Source: Vibrio maritimus
Lineage (GTDB): Bacteria; Pseudomonadota; Gammaproteobacteria; Enterobacterales; Vibrionaceae
DNA: 64,000 nucleotides
Direction of reading: 5' to 3'
NCBI GenBank assembly: GCA_003263775.1
Contig: JYJJ01000002.1
Location: forward strand, 297,757-361,756
How positions within the stretch are numbered: position 1 is the first letter of the stretch; each line of letters starts with the position of its first letter. The notes beneath the pieces were generated by a model that was not told the DNA's origin, searched no databases, and saw only the letters and a program-made list of their open reading frames with translations. The position numbers and the translations under genes are program-made. Positions 54,232 through 64,000 of this stretch are shown here, one piece after another.

Positions 54232-55109
54232 ATGTTTTCAGGAAGTATTGTTGCGCTTATAACCCCACTTACCACCGATGGCGAAGTCGATTTTGTTAGT
54301 TTACGAAAACTGGTCGAGTATCATATTGCTGCGGGTACGGATGGCATTGTTGCTGTTGGTACAACTGGTGAGTCAGCAACATTAACGGTTGAAGAACATG
54401 TAAAAGTCGTCGCGAAAACCGTTGAGTTCGCTGATGGCCGCTTACCAATTATTGCTGGCACTGGTGCCAATGCCACTCATGAAGCGATTACGTTTAGCCG
54501 TCTATTTAACAACGTCGGCATTGCAGGTTGCTTGAGTGTGACTCCTTATTACAACAAGCCGACACAGGAAGGTTTGTACCAGCACTACAAAGCGATTTCT
54601 GAAGAAACTGACATTCCACAGATTCTTTACAATGTACCAGGTCGTACCGGTGTGGATATGCAGCCAGAAACCGTTGCCCGTTTGGCAGAGATTTCAAACA
54701 TCGTTGCTTTGAAAGATGCGACGGGTGATCTGTCTCGAGTTCAAATTCATCGTGAACTTTGTGGCGAAGATTTTATCTTACTAAGTGGTGATGACGCGAC
54801 TGGCCTTGATTTTGTTCAAATGGGCGGCAAAGGCGTTATCTCTGTGACCAACAATATCGCAGCAGCAGATATGGCCAACATGATGCATCTAGCATTAGAA
54901 GGTAAGTTTGAAGAAGCTAAGCTTATCAATGAGCGCCTGATGACTCTGCACAAGAATTTATTTGTTGAATCAAGCCCGATCCCAGTTAAGTGGGCGGCGC
55001 ACAAAATGGTCTCATCGCCAATGGCGACCTGAGACTGCCAATGACAGAGCTGTCTGAAAATGCGAAGCCGATAGTGGCGAAAGCACTGACAGAAGCCTGC
55101 ATTTACTAA
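54232..55109 (+). pseudogene. dapA: 4-hydroxy-tetrahydrodipicolinate synthase, frameshifted as written
   Basis: DapA condenses pyruvate and aspartate semialdehyde, the first step to diaminopimelate and lysine. It has GTTGESATL, the Tyr of YNVPGRTG and the Schiff-base Lys in [17 protein letters not shown] precedes ATG 54232. The frame is lost at 55008-55009, where one G is missing after HKM. Restoring it gives [14 protein letters not shown], an end at 55107-55109 and 292 residues, the usual length. Essential for the cell wall, so probably a sequencing error. bamC follows, as in enterics. Confidence 0.94.
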
Positions 55110-55158
55110 ATTGAATGATAAGAGGAGCAATATGCTCCTCTTATATAAGGGAGTATCA

Positions 55159-56181
55159 ATGAAATTTTCACGTCAGCTAGCGGTCTCTACGTTAGCTGTT
55201 ATTGTTTTAGCCGCGTGCTCAAGTGATCCGAAAACCCGTCGTGAAGCCAAAGATGACTTCAACTATCTTGAGTCACCAGATCTAAGAAGCTGGACGTTAC
55301 CTGAAGGCGCGACTCCTCAGTTTTACCCTAACTATGAGATCCCTCAAGGTGACTTTTCTGGTGGAATCGGTCGTGAAGTCGATATTCGTCCGCCGCAACA
55401 AGTCTTAGAACTGATCCCAGGCGCTCGTGTAGAACGACAGGGCTCAGAAGTAACGCTGTGGCTACTTCAACAAGAAGAAATGGATAAGGTTTGGGCAACG
55501 GTGAAAACCATGCTATCCGAAATCAATGTTCAAGCCGTTGAAGAGACTGACGATCGCATCGAAACCGATTGGGTATCTTGGGTATCTGAAGACGAAGATG
55601 TTGAAATTGGCAGCCGTTACGAAATCACTCGGTTTGAAGCCAACAATCGTTACGGCTTTAAAATGAAGTTGATCGATTGGCGTGAAGGTGGCTCTGTGAA
55701 ACCTGTTACTCGCGTCAATGAAGAGCGTTACAACACTTTGATGACGAACTTAGTCACAGCGCGTTATGACCGCGACCTTCGTGAAGAAGCGGCACTTCGT
55801 GCTCAAGAGCTGGTGAAATCCATCCCAATTAGCATGGGTACAGACCGCAGTGGCCTACCAGTCATCATTGCACGTACGCCATACAATGTCTTGTGGCAAG
55901 AACTTCCAACGCTATTACCGAAAATGGGCTTTACCATTGAAGAGCGTAATCAGTCTCAAGGTACTGCGAAAGCGAAGTATGCGTCACCAGATGACGAGTT
56001 TTGGAATGAAGTGGGTCTCAAGCCTATTGACCTTGAGCCGGGTGAGTACACCTTCCTGTTTGGTGATTTAGGTAACCGTACGTCGATCAATGTGACCGAC
56101 AGTGATGGTAAACCTGTTGCTGAGAACCTACTGCGTTCACTTGAGCCGCTTATCGCGACAGTTATCAAGAAAGGGCAATGA
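55159..56181 (+). CDS. bamC: Outer membrane protein assembly factor BamC
   Basis: Lipoprotein of the BAM complex that inserts beta-barrel proteins. The 340-residue protein has lipobox LAAC (VIVLAACSSDP) and an unstructured N-terminal region with FNYLESPDLRSW that binds BamD, then two helix-grip domains. I chose ATG 55159 (GGGAG 7 nt upstream) over 55111. It is 49 nt after the dapA stop, the conserved dapA-bamC operon. Confidence 0.94.
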   Translation: MKFSRQLAVSTLAVIVLAACSSDPKTRREAKDDFNYLESPDLRSWTLPEGATPQFYPNYEIPQGDFSGGIGREVDIRPPQQVLELIPGARVERQGSEVTLWLLQQEEMDKVWATVKTMLSEINVQAVEETDDRIETDWVSWVSEDEDVEIGSRYEITRFEANNRYGFKMKLIDWREGGSVKPVTRVNEERYNTLMTNLVTARYDRDLREEAALRAQELVKSIPISMGTDRSGLPVIIARTPYNVLWQELPTLLPKMGFTIEERNQSQGTAKAKYASPDDEFWNEVGLKPIDLEPGEYTFLFGDLGNRTSINVTDSDGKPVAENLLRSLEPLIATVIKKGQ

Positions 56182-56210
56182 TTGAGAGAGAGTCTTAATC
56201 ATGATTCACG

Positions 56211-56238
56211 AAAAAAGGACCGTTAAGGTCCTTTTTTG
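56211..56238 (+). terminator. bamC terminator
   Basis: AAAAAAGGACC/GGTCCTTTTTT stem, 5-nt loop. Confidence 0.9.
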
Positions 56239-56291
56239 TGTCTGCGTTTTACTCTGCATTTAACAAGCAACGTTTAAAAAACAGCGTTGAG

Positions 56292-56504
56292 TTACTTTGG
56301 TCTATCGTGATCATCATTTGAGTTGTCACCATATTTTTGCTTGTCTAACTCATTGAGACGATCGAGCTGATTTTTGCGTGAGTTGACCTTGTCACTTTGC
56401 TGAAACTTCATGTTCGCGGTGTACTTGAGCGCAGCAATGTTGCCAATCACCACGGCCAGTACCACGATAATGATTACCCAAGGGTTAAATAGCCATTCAA
56501 TCAT
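56292..56504 (-). CDS. DUF2897 family small membrane protein
   Basis: A 70-residue protein with one N-terminal membrane helix (about residues 8-28) and a charged cytoplasmic tail (LDRLNELDKQKYGDNSND). Function unknown; family by pattern. It follows the M15 peptidase gene by 9 nt on the same strand, probably in one operon with it and dapE. Confidence 0.8.
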   Translation of the reverse strand: MIEWLFNPWVIIIVVLAVVIGNIAALKYTANMKFQQSDKVNSRKNQLDRLNELDKQKYGDNSNDDHDRPK

Positions 56505-56513
56505 TGTCTGCTC

Positions 56514-57188
56514 TTAACGGTTTATGTTGGTCACATATTGATTGTAGATGGAATCGAGTTTAGAAAGTATCGCCTCACGTCCCAAAATATCCGATTGCTG
56601 TAAAACTTGTCGCCACTTATCGCAAGAAAAGTGCGCTAAGCAAGCCGAACTTGCTTGGCGATGGCTGATATGCCACGGCTCCATCGCTACACCACCTAAG
56701 TCTTTGCCATAAGGGAAGAAAAAGCCATAAAGAGGTGCATGCTCTTTAAGCCAAAGGTAAAACTCTCGCTGGTGGCCGTCTAAATACTCCCATGGTTCCA
56801 GCTGTAACTGAGTGTCTTCTGGAAGCAAATTACCAGCGTAGACATCGAAGTCCGTGCCCCAGTGATGGCGACTCGCGCCGGGTAGGGCACTCCATTTTAA
56901 GATCGCCTGAACTTTTTCGAGTTCACTCATTTGCTGTGATGCCATCGGCTGACTGTTGCTATCCAAAATTGGCGTTGTGCCCGCCATTTTGTTGTTCCAA
57001 ATGGTCAGCTGGCGCTCAAACGAGCGATAGCCGCTTGCTAGGAATAACTCAAATCCTGCTTGGTTTGCTGCATTCACTAACGCCAGTAAGTCATCCTGTA
57101 CCTGCTCGTGCACCAAAAACGACTTACTTCCAATAGTGGTGTCAACCAAGGCATCTGTGGACTGCCCAACAAGCTGCGCTATCTGCAT
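56514..57188 (-). CDS. M15 family D-Ala-D-Ala carboxypeptidase-like peptidase
   Basis: A 224-residue VanY-type zinc peptidase. Metal ligands are visible in SRHHWGTDFDVY (His and Asp) and EPWHIS (His), with GYRSFERQ upstream. No signal peptide is evident, so it may be cytosolic, perhaps acting on recycled muropeptides; that is inference. It sits between dapE and the DUF2897 gene on the same strand. Confidence 0.87.
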   Translation of the reverse strand: MQIAQLVGQSTDALVDTTIGSKSFLVHEQVQDDLLALVNAANQAGFELFLASGYRSFERQLTIWNNKMAGTTPILDSNSQPMASQQMSELEKVQAILKWSALPGASRHHWGTDFDVYAGNLLPEDTQLQLEPWEYLDGHQREFYLWLKEHAPLYGFFFPYGKDLGGVAMEPWHISHRQASSACLAHFSCDKWRQVLQQSDILGREAILSKLDSIYNQYVTNINR

Positions 57189-57219
57189 ATTACTCTCTAC
57201 CTAGTGCTCTGAACGTGAC

Positions 57220-58358
<1,139 letters not shown>

Positions 58359-58416
58359 CCTTGAGGATCCTTGTTTCTAAATTTACTAATGAGAGGGAGT
58401 TGATGCGGCGGTTAAA

Positions 58417-58767
58417 TTACACACCAAATACTTGTTGGTACTGCTCGGCTTTGAAACCAATGTGCAGCGTGCCGTCCACATCTAGGATTGGGCGCTTGAT
58501 CATCGCGGAGTGTTCAACAAGTAGCGCAATAGCCGTTTCTTGATTCAAGCCGTCCTTTTGCTCTTGTGTCAGTTGACGGTATGTTGTGCCGCGTTTATTG
58601 ACCACTTGTTCCCAGCCGAGTTGTTCGCAGAACTGGCGAACCATTTTTTCACTGATGCCATCTTTTCGGTAGTTGTGAAATTGATAGTCTAACTCATTGG
58701 CTTCAAGCCATTTTTTTGCTTTTTTAATTGTGTCGCAGTTGGGAATACCAAACATCGTTGTGGCCAT
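58417..58767 (-). CDS. ArsC-family reductase (YffB/Spx-like)
   Basis: A 116-residue thioredoxin-fold protein, GIPNCDTIKKAKKWL with one N-terminal Cys in the ArsC-like position, then RGTTYRQL and KRPILD. YffB relatives may be glutathione-dependent thiol reductases; substrate unknown. It precedes dapE by 58 nt on the same strand. Distinct from the ArsC at 49373. Confidence 0.88.
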   Translation of the reverse strand: MATTMFGIPNCDTIKKAKKWLEANELDYQFHNYRKDGISEKMVRQFCEQLGWEQVVNKRGTTYRQLTQEQKDGLNQETAIALLVEHSAMIKRPILDVDGTLHIGFKAEQYQQVFGV

Positions 58768-59052
58768 GATGACTTCCTTATGGGCGTTGAACTGTTTACT
58801 TTTTTATTGTATGTAGAGCGCTAAGAAATCGAAAGTGACGCTCAACACTTGCTTGTGTCTAAGCATCCTATCAAGAAGTGCTGCGTTAAACAAAACCTTG
58901 TCAGTGGTCACAGTTTTTATGCTTGTTTTCACCACTCAAGGTTACAAATTGTTGAATTTCGAAATTAACACGATGAGCGAGAACTTGATCGAGCGCAAAA
59001 CGGCCAAATGGAAATGCAATATATTGGAAAAGCACATAAATAGGAGGTGTCA

Positions 59053-59334
59053 ATGGAACTGAGTCCTGTTTTTGCACGTCGTCTCTATCTTGCCTTGCTC
59101 GTCGAGAGCATTGAAAGACCGAATGTGCCAAAACTAATCGAGAAAACGGGTTGGCCTCGCCGTACCATTCAAGATGTTATCAAAGCGCTACCAGGTATCG
59201 GCATTGAGCTCATGTTTGTTCAAGATGGGCGTCGACACAATGATGGTTATTACCAGTTATCAGACTGGGGGCCTTTTGACAGCCAGTGGGTCATAGATCG
59301 TCAAGACGATATTGAAACCACGCTGGGCGTATAG
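59053..59334 (+). CDS. Winged helix-turn-helix protein of unknown function
   Basis: A 93-residue protein with a predicted helix-turn-helix (VPKLIEKTGWPRRTIQDVIKALPG) and a short wing. It could be a small DNA-binding regulator; target unknown. I chose ATG 59053 because GGAGG lies 5 nt upstream; GTG 59047 is part of that site. It stands alone with a terminator downstream. Confidence 0.75.
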   Translation: MELSPVFARRLYLALLVESIERPNVPKLIEKTGWPRRTIQDVIKALPGIGIELMFVQDGRRHNDGYYQLSDWGPFDSQWVIDRQDDIETTLGV

Positions 59335-59396
59335 CCTCGCTGCAAGAGGATTTGCATACTCATTGTGCGCGGTAACCCAAAGTGCATGAGAATGAA

Positions 59397-59432
59397 AAAT
59401 AAAGCCGAAGCTAAGCTTCGGCTTTATTTTTT
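59397..59432. terminator. Bidirectional terminator after the HTH gene
   Basis: AAAGCCGAAGC/GCTTCGGCTTT 11-bp stem, 3-nt loop. It overlaps the stop region of the convergent lipoprotein gene. Confidence 0.88.
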
Positions 59433-59774
59433 GCAGCGATAGGCACTACCAAAGAGGGTGACAGAGGTGCTGAAATAGACTGGGGTGAGTAGCAACACGG
59501 TATCGCCACCTAGTGCAGCGGTGTGATTTTTGATGCCGTTGACCGCACCTTGCGTTAAAGAATCGTTTTTGAAGAACAGATACGTATACCAATACCCCTC
59601 AGAACCCGTAACATCACCTTTCCACTCACAATCCGAGACGTCTAGACTCGCATCAAGTCGTAATTCAACCTGAGCGGCTTGTTCAGACTGCAATTGATTA
59701 AATGGCTGAGCACAGCCAGAGAGCAACAAAGCTATCGCAGCCCCAAGCCCTAATGTTCGCTTAAAATGCAACAT
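59424..59774 (-). CDS. DUF4156-type lipoprotein
   Basis: A 116-residue lipoprotein with leader MLHFKRTLGLGAAIALLLSGC (lipobox LSGC), then CEWKGDVTGSEGYWYTYLFF and NHTAALGGDTVLL, the DUF4156 pattern. I chose ATG 59774; the frame stays open to 60044 but that part is the DUF2956 gene read in another frame. It overlaps the DUF2956 end by 14 nt, implying coupled translation. Function unknown. Confidence 0.8.
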   Translation of the reverse strand: MLHFKRTLGLGAAIALLLSGCAQPFNQLQSEQAAQVELRLDASLDVSDCEWKGDVTGSEGYWYTYLFFKNDSLTQGAVNGIKNHTAALGGDTVLLLTPVYFSTSVTLFGSAYRCKK

Positions 59775-60099
59775 AGGCAATGAACCCCACCCAACTGATC
59801 GCGAGCAGTGCCCAAGGTAAAATGGCAGTGCGAGAAGCTGACACAGGCTCGACAGTGTCTGCGGTTGCCTGGTTATTTGCTGGCTCGACGGATTTAGCGC
59901 GTTTTTGTCTTTTCTGAGCCTTGTCAGCTTGGCGCTTTTTCTCTTTCTGTTGTTTCTTGTACAGCGCGATACCTTTCTCAATACCCTGAGCGACCAGCTT
60001 GGTTTGCTCCTTGGTTTGTCCTGGTTTTTGCGTTGCTTTGGCAATTTTCATCGCCTCTTGCTGAGTTTCCACTGAAGGAGTGTTTTTATTGGTTTTCAT
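59761..60099 (-). CDS. DUF2956 family protein
   Basis: A 112-residue protein with a Lys/Gln-rich helical N-terminal part (ETQQEAMKIAKATQKPGQT, LYKKQQKEKKRQ) and one C-terminal membrane helix (ILPWALLAISWVGFIAYVAF), so tail-anchored. Function unknown. First gene of a two-gene operon with the DUF4156-type lipoprotein. Confidence 0.83.
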   Translation of the reverse strand: MKTNKNTPSVETQQEAMKIAKATQKPGQTKEQTKLVAQGIEKGIALYKKQQKEKKRQADKAQKRQKRAKSVEPANNQATADTVEPVSASRTAILPWALLAISWVGFIAYVAF

Positions 60100-60226
60100 C
60101 TAGGTTCCGCACAAACTTTTGAGCTTGTTATTTTTCGAACATCTTAACACAATGGCTTGCTCAGTCTTGAATCAAAGCGAGATTAGCACCATATAGTTTG
60201 ATATCAGATAATTTTAGAGACGTATA

Positions 60227-60724
60227 ATGCGCTATGCCATAGAACAGTATGACCAGCATGGTTTGCTTAAGCCGCCAGTGTGGCTTTGGCTCGGGTGGGC
60301 TTTTTTAATTCGTGCCTGGGTAGTGTTTGTTGTTGCGGGTGCAAGTCGTCAAGAAGGCAGCAACATTCTCCAGTACGTCTATCCTAATCATACGATGCTA
60401 TACATTGGACTGGCGATGGGCCTGCCGATTGTCATCGGTATGTGGTTGGTCGGACTTCGCAAAAGCGATTCCAACAAAACCAACTTTCTAGTTAGCTTAC
60501 TCAAGCCGATAACGCTTGCTATCGTGGCAATGCAGTTAGTTCATACTGGGTACTTAGTTAACTTGCATCATTGGCAATTTAGTTGGCCGAACGCGGTGAC
60601 ATTGGTCCTGCTTGCTTGGTTTGCTATTTACCTGATAAATAGTCGTCGAGTGACAGATAGTTTAGCGCTGCCAGCCAAAATCACTTCAGTTCCTGATCAA
60701 GGTCATACAATCCACCATCAGTAG
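60227..60724 (+). CDS. DUF2919 family inner-membrane protein (YfeZ-like)
   Basis: A 165-residue protein with about four hydrophobic helices, beginning YDQHGLLKPPVWLWLGWAFLIR, the DUF2919 signature. Function unknown. It precedes the Dyp peroxidase by 35 nt. In enterics yfeZ and yfeX are also neighbours, supporting both assignments. Confidence 0.85.
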   Translation: MRYAIEQYDQHGLLKPPVWLWLGWAFLIRAWVVFVVAGASRQEGSNILQYVYPNHTMLYIGLAMGLPIVIGMWLVGLRKSDSNKTNFLVSLLKPITLAIVAMQLVHTGYLVNLHHWQFSWPNAVTLVLLAWFAIYLINSRRVTDSLALPAKITSVPDQGHTIHHQ

Positions 60725-60759
60725 AAAATACACTGAGCGGAAAAAACAGAGGAAAGACA

Positions 60760-61665
60760 ATGTCATTACCACAAAGCGCGATTACGCCAGAAGCTGAACC
60801 TTTTGCGTTGTACGCCCAATTAAAAGTCAATCAAAACGCTCAACAGGTTTTGGATGCGTTGCAGACCCTGCCAAGTTTAGTGGATGAACTGAATCAATCT
60901 CAACCTGGTGCGGATCTAACGCTCTCTGTCGCTTTCTCGCACGCGTTTTGGTCCAAGTTAGACCAAACCATGCCGGCTGAGCTAAAGCCGTTCCCAGAGC
61001 TGGGTGAAGGCGAAGTTTTCGCACCATCAACAGACGTGGATGTGTTAGTCCATTGCCACTCACAACGACACGACTTGCATTTTTACTTGCTACGCAAGCT
61101 GATGGGGCAAATTTCTGAGCACGTTACCATTGTCGACGAAACCCAAGGTTTCCGCTTTATGGATGCGCGAGATATGACAGATTTCGTTGACGGCACTGAG
61201 AACCCTAAAGGTGAGCAGCGCGCTGAAGTGGCTCTAGTAGCAGACGGTGAGTTTGCTGGTGGTAGCTATGTCATGGTACAGCGTTTCGAGCACAACCTAC
61301 CAGCTTGGAACCGTTTGAACGTTGCTGCGCAAGAAAAAGTGATCGGCCGTACTAAGCCAGACAGTATTGAACTCGAGGATGTTCCAGCTGCCTCGCACGT
61401 AGGTCGAGTTGACATCAAAGAAGAAGGTAAAGGACTGAAAATCGTTCGTCATAGTTTGCCTTACGGCACAGTGAGTGGCCCACACGGTCTTCTGTTCATT
61501 GCTTACTGCAATACGGTTCACAACTTCGATGCCATGCTAGAAAGCATGTACGGCGCTACTGACGGTAAAACAGACCAATTGCTTCGCTTTACCAAAGCGG
61601 TAACAGGTGCTTACTTCTTTGCTCCTTCACAAACAATGCTAGCGGCGTTAACTGTCAAAGGTTAA
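60760..61665 (+). CDS. Dyp-type heme peroxidase (YfeX-like)
   Basis: Dye-decolorising peroxidase fold, 301 residues. The distal GxxDG motif is in DFVDGTENPKG, and GGSYVMVQRFEHNL and LPYGTVSGPHGLLFIAYC are family blocks. No signal peptide, so cytosolic. YfeX has been reported as a porphyrinogen oxidase and debated as a deferrochelatase. In V. cholerae this gene also precedes the flaE flagellin gene. Confidence 0.93.
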   Translation: MSLPQSAITPEAEPFALYAQLKVNQNAQQVLDALQTLPSLVDELNQSQPGADLTLSVAFSHAFWSKLDQTMPAELKPFPELGEGEVFAPSTDVDVLVHCHSQRHDLHFYLLRKLMGQISEHVTIVDETQGFRFMDARDMTDFVDGTENPKGEQRAEVALVADGEFAGGSYVMVQRFEHNLPAWNRLNVAAQEKVIGRTKPDSIELEDVPAASHVGRVDIKEEGKGLKIVRHSLPYGTVSGPHGLLFIAYCNTVHNFDAMLESMYGATDGKTDQLLRFTKAVTGAYFFAPSQTMLAALTVKG

Positions 61666-61688
61666 CCGAAGCCACTTTTCAATAAGAC

Positions 61689-61728
61689 ACTCTCAAGGAC
61701 ATATCACTTGTCTTTGAGAGTTCCTTTC
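61689..61728 (+). terminator. Probable terminator of the Dyp peroxidase gene
   Basis: ACTCTCAAGGACA pairs with TGTCTTTGAGAGT (one G-U) around a 7-nt loop, followed by TCCTTTCT. Confidence 0.65.
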
Positions 61729-61736
61729 TAAATCTC

Positions 61737-61763
61737 TCAAGTTTCCAAAGTGTTGGTCGATAA
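61737..61763 (+). promoter_or_regulatory. Sigma-28 (FliA) promoter of first flagellin
   Basis: TCAAGTTT-N11-GTCGATAA differs from the FliA consensus TAAAGTTT-N11-GCCGATAA at one base in each box, with exact spacing, 36 nt before the ATG. Confidence 0.88.
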
Positions 61764-61799
61764 CTAAGCTATTCAGTTCACCCTGTTTTTGGAAGCGAC

Positions 61800-62936
61800 A
61801 TGTCGATCACCGTGAATACCAATGTCAGCGCAATGGTGGCGCAAAACCACTTAGGGGCGGCAAGCAAAGCGCTTAGCCAGTCATTAGAGCGTTTGTCGTC
61901 TGGACACCGTATCAACAGCGCCAAAGACGATGCTGCGGGCTTGCAAATTGCCAATCGACTCGATGCTCAGATCAGTGGGCTTGGTGTCGCACAGCGCAAT
62001 GCTAATGACGGTATTTCCATCATGCAAACGGCAGAAGGTGCGATGAATGAAGCAACACAAATTCTACAGCGCATGCGTGATCTTTCTTTGCAAAGTGCTA
62101 ACGGTGCTAACTCCTCACAAGACAGGCAAGCGTTAGAGCAAGAGTTTGTCGCACTTAATGATGAATTAAACCGTATTGCTGAAACCACAAGCTTTGGCGG
62201 AAGGAAGCTCCTTAACGGCACGTTTGGTACTTCAGCGTTTCAAATTGGTGCTCAGTCGGGTGAAGCTCTGCAAGTCGGGCTTGCTAACTTGCGAACGGAT
62301 CAATTGTCCATGGGCGGCGCAGTTTATCAAGCCGGTAACAGCGCACCACCTGAGTGGGAAGTAGGGCAGAGCAATAATGCCCTAGCATTTAGCTATGTTG
62401 ATGCCCAAGGGAGCAACCAATCAGTAACGATTGAGCTCAAACAAGGGGATGATATTGAGCAGGTGGCCACCTACATTAATGGGCAAACGGATATACTATC
62501 AGCGTCAGTCGATGAGAATGGTCAACTTCAGGTCTTTGCCGATTCGGATAAGGTAACGGGAGCGGTGAGTTTTTCGGGCAGCTTTGCCAGTGAAGTCGGT
62601 TTGCAAAATGGTCAAGTCGTGACAGTCAATGACATGTCTATTGGCACCGTCGGTGGCGCGCAGCTGTCAGTGTCCGTGCTAGATAAGGCGATGAAGTTTG
62701 TCGATAGCCACCGAGCAGAACTTGGTGCGACTCAAAATCGTCTCAACCATACCATCAATAACCTCGCCAATATGGAAGAAAACCTTTCCGCTTCACAAAG
62801 TCGCATCCGCGATACCGACTATGCCAAAGAGACCACTCAAATGCTTAAGCAACAAATCTTGCAGCAGGTGAGCACGACAGTTTTGGCGCAAGCGAAACAA
62901 ACACCGAATTTGGCATTAACGCTATTACAAGGCTAA
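61800..62936 (+). CDS. Polar flagellin (flaE/flaF type)
   Basis: Structural subunit of the sheathed polar flagellum filament, 378 residues. The N-terminal coiled domain reads [15 protein letters not shown] and [26 protein letters not shown]. The C-terminal domain has [25 protein letters not shown] and ends LALTLLQG. By neighbourhood (after the Dyp peroxidase) it corresponds to flaE of V. cholerae, called flaF in V. parahaemolyticus. Its central domain resembles that of the next flagellin (GDDIEQxATYINGQ). It has its own FliA promoter. Confidence 0.93.
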   Translation: MSITVNTNVSAMVAQNHLGAASKALSQSLERLSSGHRINSAKDDAAGLQIANRLDAQISGLGVAQRNANDGISIMQTAEGAMNEATQILQRMRDLSLQSANGANSSQDRQALEQEFVALNDELNRIAETTSFGGRKLLNGTFGTSAFQIGAQSGEALQVGLANLRTDQLSMGGAVYQAGNSAPPEWEVGQSNNALAFSYVDAQGSNQSVTIELKQGDDIEQVATYINGQTDILSASVDENGQLQVFADSDKVTGAVSFSGSFASEVGLQNGQVVTVNDMSIGTVGGAQLSVSVLDKAMKFVDSHRAELGATQNRLNHTINNLANMEENLSASQSRIRDTDYAKETTQMLKQQILQQVSTTVLAQAKQTPNLALTLLQG

Positions 62937-63056
62937 GGGCATCGACCGTTTAAAGTCGAACTTTAGTCTTTTTTTGATAAAACATTTCTTTTTACCATTT
63001 CTGTCACATCTTCCACTCGAAAGCTCAAAAATTCGCAACTTTGTTCACTTTTTATC

Positions 63057-63083
63057 TCAAGTGTTTGGTTTTAAGGACGATAA
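63057..63083 (+). promoter_or_regulatory. Sigma-28 (FliA) promoter of second flagellin
   Basis: TCAAGTGT-N11-GACGATAA, exact 11-nt spacing, one mismatch in the -10 and two in the -35 box, 81 nt before the ATG. Confidence 0.8.
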
Positions 63084-63112
63084 AGAAAGTAACTTTGAGA
63101 GAACTACTTGGT

Positions 63113-63130
63113 TTTCCGAGACGTCGGAAA
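63113..63130 (+). repeat. Hairpin in the 5' leader of the second flagellin
   Basis: TTTCCGA and TCGGAAA are perfect 7-bp arms with a GACG tetraloop, downstream of the FliA promoter and 34 nt before the ATG. It could stabilise the mRNA or affect translation. Confidence 0.55.
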
Positions 63131-63163
63131 CCGCTACACCGGAAAATCAATTGGAGAAACAAC

Positions 63164-64000
63164 ATGGCAGTGAATGTAAATACAAACGTATCAGCGATGA
63201 CCGCGCAGCGTTACCTAAACAACGCGAACCAAGCTCAACAAACTTCAATGGAGCGTTTGTCTTCGGGTCACAAAATCAATAGCGCGAAAGATGACGCAGC
63301 GGGCCTACAAATCTCGAACCGTTTGAACGTGCAAAGCCGTGGTCTTGATGTTGCCGTACGTAACGCTAACGACGGTGTTTCAATCGCACAAACGGCTGAA
63401 GGTGCGATGAATGAGACCACCAACATCCTACAACGTATGCGTGACCTATCACTTCAGTCTGCAAACGGCTCTAACTCAAAAGCAGAGCGTGTTGCGATTC
63501 AAGAAGAAGTGACAGCACTAAACGACGAACTAAATCGTATCGCAGAAACCACGTCTTTTGGTGGTAACAAGCTACTTAACGGTACGCACGGTACTAAATC
63601 ATTCCAAATCGGTGCTGACAATGGTGAAGCGGTGATGCTGAGCCTGCGTGACATGCGCTCTGACAACGCACAAATGGGTGGCACGAGCTACCAAGCTGCG
63701 ACCGCGAAAGACAAAGACTGGAGCGTAGCGGCGGGTACTAATGACCTAACGATTGCTCTAACAGACAGCTTCGGTGACGCGCAGTCCATCACTATCAACG
63801 CGAAAGAGGGTGATGACATTGAGCAGCTAGCGACGTACATCAATGGTCAACAAGACTTGGTGAAAGCGTCAGTTGATGAAGATGGCAAGCTACAAGTCTT
63901 TGCTGGCAACAACAAAGTCGATGGCGCTGTGACTTTCTCTGGTGGTCTAGCGGGCGACCTTAGCATGCAAGCAGGTACAGCTGTAACGGTTGACACTATC
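63164..64000 (+). CDS. Polar flagellin (flaD/flaB type), partial at right edge
   Basis: Second flagellin of the cluster; 279 codons are visible before the window ends, so the C-terminal coiled domain is missing. It begins [22 protein letters not shown], then [30 protein letters not shown] lies 7 nt before ATG 63164. It matches the position of flaD in V. cholerae (flaEDB cluster). It has its own FliA promoter and a leader hairpin. Confidence 0.93.
   Translation, partial: MAVNVNTNVSAMTAQRYLNNANQAQQTSMERLSSGHKINSAKDDAAGLQISNRLNVQSRGLDVAVRNANDGVSIAQTAEGAMNETTNILQRMRDLSLQSANGSNSKAERVAIQEEVTALNDELNRIAETTSFGGNKLLNGTHGTKSFQIGADNGEAVMLSLRDMRSDNAQMGGTSYQAATAKDKDWSVAAGTNDLTIALTDSFGDAQSITINAKEGDDIEQLATYINGQQDLVKASVDEDGKLQVFAGNNKVDGAVTFSGGLAGDLSMQAGTAVTVDTI

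Noticed and set aside
58835..59062. A 75-codon forward ORF upstream of the HTH gene
   Set aside because: No ribosome-binding site and no recognisable domain; it runs into the real HTH gene in another frame.
59775..60044. N-terminal extension of the DUF4156-type lipoprotein frame
   Set aside because: It is the DUF2956 gene read out of frame; the lipobox leader starts at ATG 59774.
62943..62978. Terminator after the first flagellin
   Set aside because: Only 4-5 bp stems could be drawn before the T-rich stretch, too weak to call.

Overview
This window reads as core chromosome of a Vibrio species (Gammaproteobacteria, Vibrionaceae). The evidence is the sodium-type polar flagellar stator genes pomA and pomB, tandem polar flagellin genes behind sigma-28 promoters, the copA/copG copper pair, a GH20 hexosaminidase with outer-membrane porins, and gene orders typical of Vibrio such as leuS-lptE-holA, dxs-ispA-xseB-pomAB-thiI, mltD-gloB-rnhA-dnaQ, purMN, upp-uraA and gcvR-dapA-bamC. 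The species cannot be fixed by eye. I saw no prophage, insertion sequence, CRISPR array, integron, tRNA or rRNA.

Layout. 1-8.7 kb: holA (cut by the left edge), lptE, leuS, a zinc-ribbon protein, cysZ, zipA and ligA. 8.7-20.7 kb: the most accessory-looking part, an outer-membrane and oligosaccharide region. It holds a porin with a DUF2057 protein, the copper sensor cueR, a small secreted protein, a TraB/GumN protein, a GH20 beta-N-acetylhexosaminidase, a second porin with a second DUF2057 protein, and two KdgM-family channels flanking a DUF2799 lipoprotein. 20.7-25.6 kb: copper export (copG, copA) divergent from gltX. 25.7-32.5 kb: isoprenoid genes dxs and ispA with xseB, then the flagellar stator pomAB and thiI. 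32.7-46.8 kb: mltD, gloB, a methyltransferase, rnhA, dnaQ, a TIGR03503-type membrane protein, fadE, gmhA, yafJ, purMN, upp and uraA. 47-61.7 kb: DUF2066 and DUF2069 proteins, wrbA, arsC, bepA, a TusA-family protein, a PerM-type permease, bcp, gcvR, dapA, bamC, DUF2897, an M15 peptidase, dapE, a YffB-like protein, an HTH protein, DUF4156/DUF2956/DUF2919 proteins and a Dyp peroxidase. 61.8-64 kb: two polar flagellin genes, the second cut by the right edge.

Regulation visible in the sequence: a CueR-type promoter with a 19-bp spacer in front of copA, FliA (sigma-28) promoters in front of both flagellins and probably pomA, a FadR operator before fadE, a PurR operator before purMN, a CRP-like site before the first kdgM, and many clean intrinsic terminators.

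The dominant oddity is quality. At least 13 genes, including the normally essential ligA, dxs, dapA and dapE, are broken by single-base indels, mostly one base lost from a short homopolymer. Each reconstructs to a full-length, family-typical protein when one base is restored. I read these as sequencing or assembly errors rather than gene decay. They are typed 'pseudogene' here only because the frame is broken as written. I did not find a convincing undescribed system. The best candidates for a closer look are the duplicated porin plus DUF2057 modules around the hexosaminidase, the KdgM pair (one with a His-rich insertion), and the leader of the first porin with a hairpin and a possible 23-codon upstream ORF.
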